In this document: one piece after another, positions 43,749-55,700 of the stretch
How the letters are laid out: every line of letters begins with the position of its first letter
Numbering within the stretch: the stretch's first letter is position 1
Assembly: GCA_012845835.1 (NCBI GenBank)
Contig: JABAKD010000022.1
Location: 12,717,218-12,781,217 of the forward strand
Direction: 5' to 3'
DNA from: Undaria pinnatifida
Taxonomy: Eukaryota; Sar; Phaeophyceae; Laminariales; Alariaceae
Length of the DNA: 64,000 bases
The notes under the pieces: generated by a model
What the model saw: the letters and a program-made list of their open reading frames with translations, nothing else
Databases searched by the model: none
What the model was told of the DNA's origin: nothing
Translations under genes and position numbers: made by a program

Positions 43749-46700
43749 CTTGTGGGAACACACGAGGACAACAAGGCCCAGGGTGAACATCCTTCGCCTA
43801 ACAATCCCGTAACATTTGGCGGGGAGTTTGCGGTCTGGTGCATCGGTATCTTGAAGCAAAACACAGTTTGGACTTGTGTCAAACCGATGTAAAAATTGGC
43901 GTCGAGTCAAGCCTGGAATATGATGGCTGTATACGCAGGGTTTGTGGTGAACTCTCCGATGGTCCACTACGTACGGTATATTCGCTGTTTCTACAGTCTG
44001 AAGTGATACTTCGGGTTGAACCCACCTGAATCTGGCATGACGTTGTTTTCGGGTAGAAATAATAACCCCGTTGATGTGTTCGTATGGCGTCTGATCGAAG
44101 CGAGACTGTTCCATACCATAGAAAACTTCAATGGGAGTAGGAGGTACTAAACATGGCTTCGCGGTGAGTAGGGAGAATATGTAGGCATGATGAGTGATTC
44201 ATCCCGCTGAAACCTGAATCGCCTTGTGTTGACCAACGATCTTTGCGAGTTGAGGTGGCATGCCGGTAGACATATCTCAAGGACTTTGTATGCTGGTACT
44301 TCGACGGTAGAATATTCATCTTGGTTTTGGTGTGCATCTCCGCTGACGACGGCGGAGGATTTTTTCACCACGGCGAGGGAGTTCAGAGCACATCCACGGT
44401 GACGACTACGCGCGATTTTACAAATAAATGTGGCTTACGATATTCTATACCACCCTTTCCGCTGGTAATGGCCTGTAATTTTAGTGTGACTCACAACATG
44501 TCATTTTCTCGTTAGCGGACTACGGTAAATCATCAGCACCAGGTTTTCAAGTTACATAACCCTAACCCTCTGATTATATAGTGCCTTTTGGGACTAGACT
44601 AGTATCAACCCTATTTCACCAGCTGATGCCCGTTTAATTCCTCCTGTGACCTAAGGCCCCTAGTTACGGCAGCTGTGCGATGGTTGCCCGGTTGATGTTG
44701 GAGGTTTAGGTTCTCGGGTTTTGGATTTCGTATGTTGAACTTTTGAGGGCATTCATAGCGGGATATCCCGATTTGGCCGCATTTTATATGGAAATGGATT
44801 ACCCAAGCTCGAGGTCAACCGCTGGACTCCTCTACTTTCTTGATGTCGACATCGATGCCCGGCAAGGGAGTTTAATTTATTTCATCACGCATTTGACTGT
44901 CGATCGGCACCCCAACCGTCGGCACAGCAGGGTTGCCCGATATCCTGCGAGGGTCAAGAAAGAAGAGCCCCGTCATTTCGAAAATGGTTTAGCGTAACAG
45001 AGCTACCCCCATGGTAGAACGCGACAGGCTTAGGATCCTAACCCTAGCCCTAAGGGCAAAAACCTTATACATGGGTAGAACATCGCAACAGCAATGCAAA
45101 AGCCTCGATACGTTGTGGGTGGAAACGGTCTTGCGAACAGCTACCGCGTAACCGTACATTTCTTCTGAAAAAACTGCGGGGTAGCAATATTTTTCATACA
45201 ATACGAAGCATATAGTACTTTGGCGGTGAATTGCTGAGGTTGACTCCACGTTCGAGGGAGATACTAACGTATTCATGAGCCATTCATTATACTATTTTTT
45301 TTTCCACCTTCGAGGGAGGCGCTGTTTGAACTCCTACGTTGGTAAGCATTGACTACCAGGCACATACGTTTATAGCTGTATTTAGGACACAGAAACCGTA
45401 CACTTCAACTTGAACTCGTTTTCAACTGCGCCCACGGTTGGTGCGGGGGGGGGAGGAGGCGTGCAACTCGATGGACAATTCCACGGCCGATGTGCACAAC
45501 CACCCCGTTACTGGAAGAACAGAATGGGATGCCGGCGGTTTGGGGCTAAGGGGCCCCTAATTCGCAAAATAGTTTTAGGCGAAGAAAGTGCTACCCGTCT
45601 ATCTAGTAACACGGTGTATACAGGGTTTCGGTGTCGGCTGGGGTGAATAAAGCAGAGACCAAAACTATCGATCGTTCCCCAACGGGCGAAACATACTTTT
45701 CTTAGCAGGGTTGAGGGAAGAGCAAATAACAATGCGGTCAACCTCTCGTCCCCTAGAGCATGGATCAAGTTGACCTCTTGGGCGCTGCCACTTACGTTCA
45801 TGTGGCATTGTCCGGAACGAAAGGAGTGATCGTGGGTTACATCCACCTCCAAGTCGAAGGCCATTCGTGGTTTTTGGTCAACGTAGGTCGAGGTACGTCG
45901 AAATTTGACAAATTGTTCCGCCTTATCGAGCAAAAATATGGGGTATACTTTGAAGCATATATTATCGTTCTTTCACACCGCGTCGGTACGAAAAACCTCT
46001 GCGGCTTAACCGTCTAAAATAGTTTGGTATTGTTATTTTCTGTTCAATGTGCTTTGCCATTACCATCGGTCTTATTTGAAGGGGTTTGTTCGGAGCAATG
46101 AAGGTTTGAAACAGAAAACTGGGCGCAAATGTTCACGGACGAATCGCATTGAGTCCGTGTGGCGTAACTGTCCGAAATGCTAAAGGATTGATATGAAACA
46201 CTACTTTGAATATAACTATAGATACCGTTGGGGTATTCATGTGAACATCAAATGGTCCTAGAAACACCGTCTGAATCGGTAGGTCGCCTCACCTGTGGTC
46301 TTGATGTCGCACGTGAATGCTGACTTGTCCAGAGCGATATCCCGCAGGCAGGTGTTTCCAGTGTTTGCGATCTCAATGGTGTACTTGACAGTTTCCTTCG
46401 CTTTTAAGGCGATCTTTTCGCCGTGTTGAAGGTTAGCTGTCACAACTGCAAAAACGGAGAAGCGGAGAAATCGGCTCCGTTCTTATACCGTCTCCCTTGA
46501 ATGTACGTTGTCCCCACATTTCACCATTTCTCCTTCCCAACGGCATTAGCACAGCCAGTGTCCGTGCTAGTTCGTCATCCGACATCGGATGTGGAACGCA
46601 AGCAAATGTGCATTAATAATCTATACAGCGGGTAGACCGCTCAACCCCTTCGGGGCTGCAGAGCGAGAAAAAGGGTCGGTTGGTTTTTACGACTACAGCA

Positions 46701-49700
46701 TCAGCGACACGAAGCAGCCTGGGTCGACGGCATAGGAAACGATAGAGAGAGGTAGACTTTGTTCGCAATACCAGGTACTATTTTGTTAATGTTTTTCGGG
46801 GACAACCCAGAACCGTCGGTATGCCGATGTTGTTCTGCAAAACGAACGTTTTTCATTTCCCAGGCCGTGGGGATTGTGTCCATCAGGTTGCACTTTCAAT
46901 TCGGTCAAGATCAGGTCTTGAGGTGAGGTGTAGGTGCCGCTAGGTGAGGAGCCTAAGAAACAACATGGCGCACCTCTCCGCAGCATGTGTCTACGACATG
47001 TCACCCAAAATCGTCGTGATGGGCTTTGACCCAATATCGTCGTTGTTTCAATCGTTGCTTTGAATTTCCTTTTGGTTGTTTACCTATGCTTACCTAGGCC
47101 GTGGGGTTGTTCGTCGGGTAGAAGTTTGTTTTTCTCCGAATCTTTCGTTTTAGGTCAGATGCAGAGGTCCTCAAGCGAGGACCGTCAGAAGGCAAAAACA
47201 ATGGTTGGTGCATCGTCACCACCGTAGTGTTCGTCCTCGGTCATACCATTACATTAGGGCCAGATGTTTGATGAGTGACCGGTTCCTCAACTGAGAGAAA
47301 TAAGCCAATATCTGTGGAAACCCATTTGCGTTTCTCACTCTGTTCGTGGTACACTGAAGCGCACGGGATTGTTCATCGGGCGGAGCGGAAAAATGTTTCT
47401 TATGTTCGAGTTTCTGGGTGAGGTAGTGGAGCTCCTCGAGTGAGGGGCCAAGAGAAAAATTAAGAGGCGTTCGGATTAACACCGTAGCCTTAGCCTCTTG
47501 ATGAAATCGCACTACTCGTTGTGGTTGTGGTCGCTATGGAAGGACCCTCCAAATGCAAAACACAGTGCGGAAGTACCGAACAGGCAATACCTCACCGATT
47601 CCGATTGAAGAGTCCCTGGCCAGTATTTGCCAAAAGTTGTGCGATTTTGAAACGCGTCGTCGAGGCCCCGTAGCGGCGGCTTCCACGTCGTTGCCGATCC
47701 CGCCCCGATTAATATCGTACTGGGACACCTGCATCGAAAAAGCGAATTGATGGGTATTTATAGCCGCATCTGAGTCAAAATTGTGAATTGGGGATACGTT
47801 CACAGGCCGGCCGGTTTGACAGGTGAGAGCGTCGGCCCAACCCAACGCCATCTCTAACCTCAACACTTTGTTCTCCCAGTAACTCCTCAAGATCACAATC
47901 TGATCCGCAGCCATGGAGCAAACAGGCGCCAATAGCATTGGATTCGAAGAATGGCTTCAGGGGGAAGTATGGCTGTGTTCAAGATGTTCTTTTTTTGCGC
48001 ATTTGTTTTGTCTCTGCGGTCGTCCGAAGCCTTTTCTCCCCGCTTGCGTCTGCGTGGCACAGCGGCAACCCTTTGGTACTTTACAACGCACATCTGGACC
48101 CAGACCTAGATTCGCGGCACGTTCTCTACACGTCCAGTGTCGCTCGAACAAGTAAGTTTGAGGGGGATGCAGTCCGATTCGCCAAGCCCCGCAGGGCCCA
48201 TGAAAGCCATTTTTGTGTATTTTCTTGCTCTGCTGTTGCTATGGTGCTGCATTACACATGGTCCACCAAGCTCTGGGCTTGCGGCAGTCATGGTACAAAA
48301 GCCGCCGCCCTACAAGATATTTCCTTTGATACAGCCACGGACGGTGATTCCGTGTGTATGCGTGTATGCGCGAGCTTCTGTGTGTTGTGTGATCGGAGTG
48401 TGTGATGTCTTAAGAACACAAAACGATCGAAAAGTCTAAGCGCGGTGGAGTTTATTTTCAAAACAGCCACAAAGTCAGCACATAGCAGAAGCAAGGCAGC
48501 AGCCGCATAACAGCAGCGACGCTGTAAACTATTGTCTTTGTCACAGCCATCGACGATACTTTTGTGTGAACGTGAATGAGTGTGCGCTTCTGCATGTGTG
48601 GATGGGGTGTGTGTTGTCGTACTATTACAAAACAATACACATCCGCACAAAACAATACACAGCTGCAGTGCAGCAGCAGCCGTTAAACAGTACAACAGCA
48701 GGCGTGCTTCAAGATGTATGTGCCTGTGGTTGGTGCACAGCAGGAGATCGAACCATGTGTATGGAGGGAAATTTTGGCGCCGTCGCGCGTTGGTTGACAT
48801 CAGAGCAGCGTCAGTAGCAACAGCAGTTCACACATATCATTGAAACGACTGTGTTCCCCCTTTTCGACTTACGACACCTCCGGGATCTCAAGTCAACTCC
48901 ATCCCCACGGGGAACCTTATATGACAATACGCAATGGTACGCAACAAGCTAGTTAAGGTTACGACCTGAGCGCGGCGTTTCCACGCGTTTTGGGTTTCCT
49001 AAAATGAAATGCACGGATCCCCTTAAAAAAATCCCAACTAGCATGAATGAGGGATACGTTTTTCACAGTTTTCACTTTATATTTTTTCTCGGTCTAAATT
49101 CAAATACTAGTCTAGTGTTTGGTGCTGTATATGGTGTGCTATGCATTATAATTCGAAATATATGTTGTGAGGCCTTAAGACACGCTACAGGCTGATTCAC
49201 TTAAAACCGCCCAAATTCTCTCCCCCGCGAATGCCGCTCGCAATATTCAGCCTAAAGGTAAATATGGTATCATGCTGACCCCCACGACGAATGCAAGAGG
49301 GTGCCAGGGTGACATGGTGACATGGCCAATTTTTCGTCAACGACCTCGGGCTGTCTCTAGGAGGAGCAGAACTCGTATCGACCAATGGCAGGCCTTCATA
49401 TTGATTCTCGCTTTCCACTGGTCGAGATTCACGCAAGAGTTCGTAGCATGATCCCATAAAGAACAAGCGACATACGATCTAGATCACCGCATCACATTGT
49501 TTTCCTTTCTTTTAACATCTCACCTTTGCGCTCATTTTGCAGTCGATGGTGGCTCCGGGATCAAGCTGGGGTAGACCCAAATTTGGCTTACAAACCCACC
49601 CTGGACCAGAATAGCCGCTGTTCAACACAGGTCAAGCGGTGAGCAGGCGGGTACGATTTCGGTTGTGGACAAAATTTCCCGTGAACGGCAGTGCTCCGAC

Positions 49701-52700
49701 CGGGTTCCCATTGCAAAGATACAAGGCACGTCGAACTTCATATGAAACATTGGCACCGGCGTAGTCGCTCAATTTCCGTTGACTTTTAGTGGCCCGTACT
49801 CGGTGATGAAAAAGGGGTATGATGCTGCAATAATTCCGTACCCTTGCTCGTTATCTTTATCGGAGGGACGCGTGCTGCCGTAGAGTGGTAGCCCTTTTCG
49901 TATTAAAATATTTTCTGAATGATAGGTCTCCTTAACCCCAAATCGTCGGGTTATCGTTGTATACCTAGGCCATGCGATTTTTCATCCGGTATCATGGCAG
50001 TTTGATTTCTCTCGAAATTCAGTTTTTTGGGCGAGGGCTTAAGCTCCCAAATTGAGGGGTAGTATTAGAAAAAACAAAAATGGGTGTTGCACCTTCATCG
50101 TAGCACGCGTCGTTGCTCCTAATAGGACGCGTGCTACGATGGAGGTACGAACCAGGGTATATTTTTTTTGTCATAATTGTTTCTGAATGAGGGGGATCCT
50201 TAACCCCCCTGAACCCAAAATCGTCGGGATGCCATTCCTCTGTTGCATGGTTTTTGGTACTCCGAGGTTATGCCTAGGTCGTTGGGTTTTTCCGTCGGGT
50301 TGAACTTTCAGTTTGCTTCAAACTAGTGTTTTATGTTTTTGCGAGGTACGGAGCTTTTTTCAAACTCAAGAACCTTGCAGAGAAAAACGGCGCAACGCTT
50401 CTACGGCGGCGTTGGCCCTCATTGGTGTTGCTGTAGTTTGGCGGCGTACTCGACGAGATTGAGGTCCGCACGTCCGTCCTCGCCTGCTCTTGGCGACAAG
50501 GTCTTATACCACCAGTACACAAGCCCCACGGCAAGCTTGTATCTCCCTAAGATGAGGCATGGACGCGGACACTGAATGTTCTGGATGCCGGCGGGCCAAA
50601 ATAGCAGCTGTATGTGAAGAACACGCACAAACACGTGCATAGGCAAATAGCTTCCTTTTCAATCCGCTGATCCAGGAGCGAGATGGCTACCCGAACGTTT
50701 GGAAGTGTGGTGGTACCCGCGTACAGAACACGCGCACAAATACACCCGTATAGGCAAATGGCTCCTTTTTGAACCCGCTGGGGCAGGAGCGAGCTGGTTA
50801 CCCGAAAGTTTGGGAGTCTGGTGGTACCCGCGTACAGAACACACGCACAAGTTTACCCGATAGGGAAATGGCTCACTTTTCAATCCGCTGGTCCAGGAGC
50901 GAGCTGGTTACCCGAACATTTGAAAGTCTGGTGGTACCCGCGTTTCCGATGGTAAGTTCATACTCCACCGTGTCTCCGGCAGACACCCCGGTGATTGAGT
51001 CGCTGTCGACTAGAGTTTCGCGAGCAAATATCGATAGTTTCTGCGTTGTCACCAGCTGCACCGTTGCCTCGGCAGTGTCTGCCACCGGCTGTCCCGACGG
51101 AGATTCGCCCATCACCCTGAATGAAAAGAGGGAGGCAGAGGTAAGGTTATTGTAGAACGGGCAAGAGCAACGCGGTGTCTGCCGTCAGTTGCCTGAAGCG
51201 GGTTCGTCCTTCACCGTGAGCTTCGGAACAAAGTGGGAGAGTCTAGGGCTTAACATGCATGCAGGATAGTAGTCGCTTCGATTTCAGAGCAAACGCTTAT
51301 CGTGTGGGACACAGACGCTTTGATTTCCAAGCAAGGCGTTTAATGGACACAATTGGTGATCACGGTGTCGCCCCCCCCCCCGGTACTTTTCCTTCAATTT
51401 TTATCGCGCACAAGGTTCAGCATTCCCACTTTTATAGCTTTTTATGCTCATCGATTTTTATCGAATTTTGCGATAAAAAAGCAACTCACCTGACGATGTT
51501 TTCCACGACTCCGGCATCAATGTCTTCCTGCGTTAATATGTACGTTGCCTTGCAGCTGACTTTCACGTTCACCCCCCACGGATCAGGAACACCCCTTACA
51601 CAATGTTTGTTGAAACCACCTGCGGAATGAAAGGCGGTGCGCGGTGCAATGTCAACGGTAGACACATGGTCCTCAGCCGTTCCTACGCTACGTGCCAGGT
51701 ACGCATAGAGATCCGGCATTAAACTAAACTTACGCAAACGAAAGGGGTTGTACCCCCTTGTACCGACTATGTCTAGTTCAAAGTGCTGCCGAGCAGCTTG
51801 TGCTCTCGCTTTCACGGGCACTGAAAGTTTTCGGTTTTCTTTTTGCGGGCGTAAACGTGAAAAAAGGGCAAGTTACAGTACAACCGGGAATCAATGGACC
51901 GTTTTTATGTTCGCCCTTCCTATTCATTCATAACGATATTCGTGTTTCCGGACGCAGTGATACGGCGCGCGGGTTTAACTATGTTCTCGCTGTTCGTAAA
52001 GCGCTACCTACCTTCTGCGAGGTCGAACATTGCGTCTGTGATAACCGCTCCGGTTATGTCGACGTTCCCGGTGTTGGTGGCAGCGATGAAGTATTGGACC
52101 GCCTCTCCCACTTCGGCGTGGATGTAATATTTGTCGGATGGAGTATAGTCCGCCTTCTTTTTGACGACGAATGTAGGTGCCTGGAGGATTGGACACGGGA
52201 ATGAACGATATGTCCCGCCAAAAATAAATTACATTTGTTAATGTTTCGAAGTTGTCGATGTTGTTCAGGTACGCTCTAAATAAAAGCTACGGGAATGCAA
52301 GAGCACCTTGCGTTTTAGCGTCGCAGTAACAAGCACAACCCGAATCTAGGCTCTCGGCAAAACAAAAGCAACGCCCGATGTTGTGTACACGTCGTTGACG
52401 TTGTACAATACCGTGCCAAAAGATGGGGATCTGTTTCGATTTCTTAAAAGGCCCCGCACATCACCCGCGCACACCGTTTGCCGGGAGTTACAAATATCCT
52501 GCAGAGCGAGTTCCTAGCAATTTCAAAACTAACTACATGGAGCAGCGAGAACTTCGCGTTTTCGCGTCCTACGAACCAGCACCGCGCGCGAGCCCGTGAC
52601 TGAATTGTACGGTGCGGGGGGCACGTTTGGGGGCGTCGTTTTTCAGCGGCTGGATGCCTCTTGCGCGAAGCTTACACCCTATTCACTTACCAGTCGCGTG

Positions 52701-55700
52701 CGTTTAGATGTTGTTTCGTGTCACGACGGGCACAGCCATGACGTTGGTTTTTACGGTCATGAAGAAGTTGGGTTTTACGGTCGCGTCCTTGAACGAAACG
52801 GTTGACCGTTCGCGCTGGTGGCCTAAATCTGGTGGCTACAACTAGATTTTGGGGCACTTCCCCCCTGTAGTAGCTGGAGTCACCTGCAATAGAGGCGCGC
52901 CACTTTTTTTTTCGAAAAATAAAACTGCTACCGGATGAAAAAATCCCATGGCCTAGGTACACAGCGAGAATCATGCAAATGAAAATGGCCTATTATTTTT
53001 TTATTTTCCGACGATAGTATTTTTGGGTTAAAGAGCCCCGTCATTCAGAGACAATTTTCGCCAAAAAAAGGTATACCTCTATCGTAGCACGCGTTGTTTT
53101 AGAACGCGGGAACTCACGGTGAAGCAAACGCGACAGACACCCGATATTTTCACACACGGTTGGTGTTACAAGTTACAATGCTTTGTCTCTTCGCCGCATT
53201 GGGCAATTTGCAGCACGAGCGTCAACGTGTATCACTCCTAACCATTGCACGTTCCCATAAAGAAGTTAACATGAAGAGAGAACAAACAAAAAGGCATACA
53301 AGGTATGTTCTGAATAAAATTCCATGGAGATACTCGAAACACTCCCCAGTTTTTGTTTTGCGTCGTGCATGCGAACCAACACCACGCGCAAGAAGTATGT
53401 AAATCATAAGGCGAGCGACATCGCTCCGAAAGGGGTGAAGTACGAGCAGGGGACGCATGAATATCTTCTTGCCGGCGGGTGTGTGCAATCGTGGTCATGC
53501 ATGGCTGCAGTCTGAAAGACCGTAGACCTCAAGATAATGCTACTATTAGTACGGTAGAGGTGTTTTGTACGTTTTTTTTTCTTTTTCTGCGACCCCTCAC
53601 ATGAGGCATGAGGAGCTCAACACCCCGCCCAAAACCTGATGTTGCCAATAAAAACTGAAAGCGCTACCTGATTAACAATCCTATGACCTATTGAAATAGG
53701 TGCAATGTAAAACGAAACTATAATTGCAAAGCTAGAACGACCTTTCGACGATTTTTTTTTAATAGGTTAAGGAGCCCCGTCGTTCAGAAAACAAGAAAAA
53801 TCGCCAAAACATGGTATACCTCTATCCCTACCAGGTGAACTATTTTGTGTAGGGCTCGTGCTTGAAACAGTGATGGGCTACCTAATTCTATGCAATCTTG
53901 GGCTTTATATATTACCTGGTATGTGCTTTTAGGTTTATCGGGACGTGCACGGGCCATACCAGTTTTTTTTCGTTACGCTGCCGCGTGCAACGATAGAGGT
54001 GGTGGGATGTGCAAATTTTCTGAATTACGGGATTTCCTGACCCAAAATCGTCAAAACACCGTTTTTTGTTTCACAGTGTGATATTTTGCATACATACCTG
54101 GGCCATGGGTTTTGTAAGTTTGGTTGCACTTTCATTTGTTCTCCGAAATCAGCTTTTCGGTGTTTCTGGTATACAATGGTTGGTGCTCCTGATGATGTTA
54201 GGAACCTCGGACAAAACATAGGTTGGTTGCTGCACCTCCACCTCTACCGTACCAATAGTATAATACTATTAGCACTACTACTATACTATTACTAATATTA
54301 CCATACTAATAGTAGCATGCGTCGGTTTTTGCTCTATGCACGGCCACCGGTTGGATGTTTCTTGCGCTGCGACAAACGAATACAGCTTTAAATTTCGTTT
54401 TGTGAGCGGAGTACCTCAGACCGCGAGTGACTTCACCTCGGTGCGCCGACCAAAACATCTCAAATTTCCTTTTTGAAGGGTGTGCAGCAGAGCCATTCGC
54501 TCGAGCGATTGACCTTACCCGGCTGCGCCGAGCAAGAACCTTTTCAAGTTACGTTGTGAGCGGGATACAGCAGAGCTAGATCCAACTCACTTCCGCGAAT
54601 ATCTTTGCCCCGAGTGACCTCACGAAGACCTCCCCTGACGCGCGCTATCTAAGGATAGCACTTTTGCACTTTTTCTGAGGGTCTTCGCTTGAACTAGTTA
54701 TGTATGCCTTCCCCCGCAACCGAGTCTGAGCCAAATGTTAGTTAATTAAGCGCTCTACGTATATATAACTTCCATGAGCGGGGCTGCGCATCTCAAGAAC
54801 AATGTTCCGTGGTGCACGTCGTATCCAAACACGATGTGAAACCTTTATCTTCTCAATAGTGGTCAAAGCGGTCCGGAGGGGTCAATAGTGCACATCGGGC
54901 AGACCAGATCCCCCCATGAATTCTTAATGGTTTGTACATGATTTGTGTTTTCCAGGCAAGATACACCCTATGTTTACATTATCTACATGGCCTGTAGATA
55001 TGTCTCCCGTTGATCTGGATCTGGGTGACCTGGATGACCTGGATGATCTGGATGATCTGGACGATCAAAATGATCCACTGATCCACAGTAGCGCGTGTTG
55101 CTGGGTAGGACCGGTACTGCCCAGATTCCGCGCAACATACCATTTCGACAGATATAGGATATAGAAAATCTAGATGATCTAGATTATCTAGATCATGATC
55201 TGTCCAATGCGTGCAATAATTGTGCAACTCGCAACGTAGCCTCGGTCTCCTCTCACCTGCTTGAGGGCGACAGTTGAAGTAGAACTGTCAGACACCCGCG
55301 ATTCGATCTTGCCCGAGCCACCCTGGTGATACGCTTCGACAACGGGACTGGTTTCCTTCTTGCCAGCGTTTATCTGGGACAAATAAAAAAACGTGGAGCG
55401 TGTCGCCCAAGTAAGTGTGCGATTTCATTAGCTATGCCGCCGATCATGCGATGAAATTACTGGGTTGGACGAGGCCTCCTACTGCGCAGAAGCAGGGGGA
55501 CCTCGGCTGAGATTAACCACCGCGTTGAGTGCACGCCCAATGCGGCGACCAACCATCCATCCCTCTCGTTGGGTAACGATATAGCTCCACCCATCTGATT
55601 GAGTACCGATACTATTCCATCCGTTTTTATGGGTCGCGTTAATTCTAAATCCATACCTTTGGACAACGAAATTGTCCCATCTATCCGATTATGGGTCACG

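Noticed and set aside
44560-44580. CCCTAACCCT as a telomere-like repeat
   Set aside because: There are only two units here and a broken pair near 45,030, which is too short to mean an interstitial telomere.
45508-45933. 141-codon minus ORF as an exon between 13 and 14
   Set aside because: No motif of the family is clear, and exons 13 and 14 join in frame and complete one domain without it.
48288-48800. 170-codon minus ORF
   Set aside because: It is His/Thr/Ala-rich over CAG and GTGTATG repeats in a tandem duplication, with no domain.
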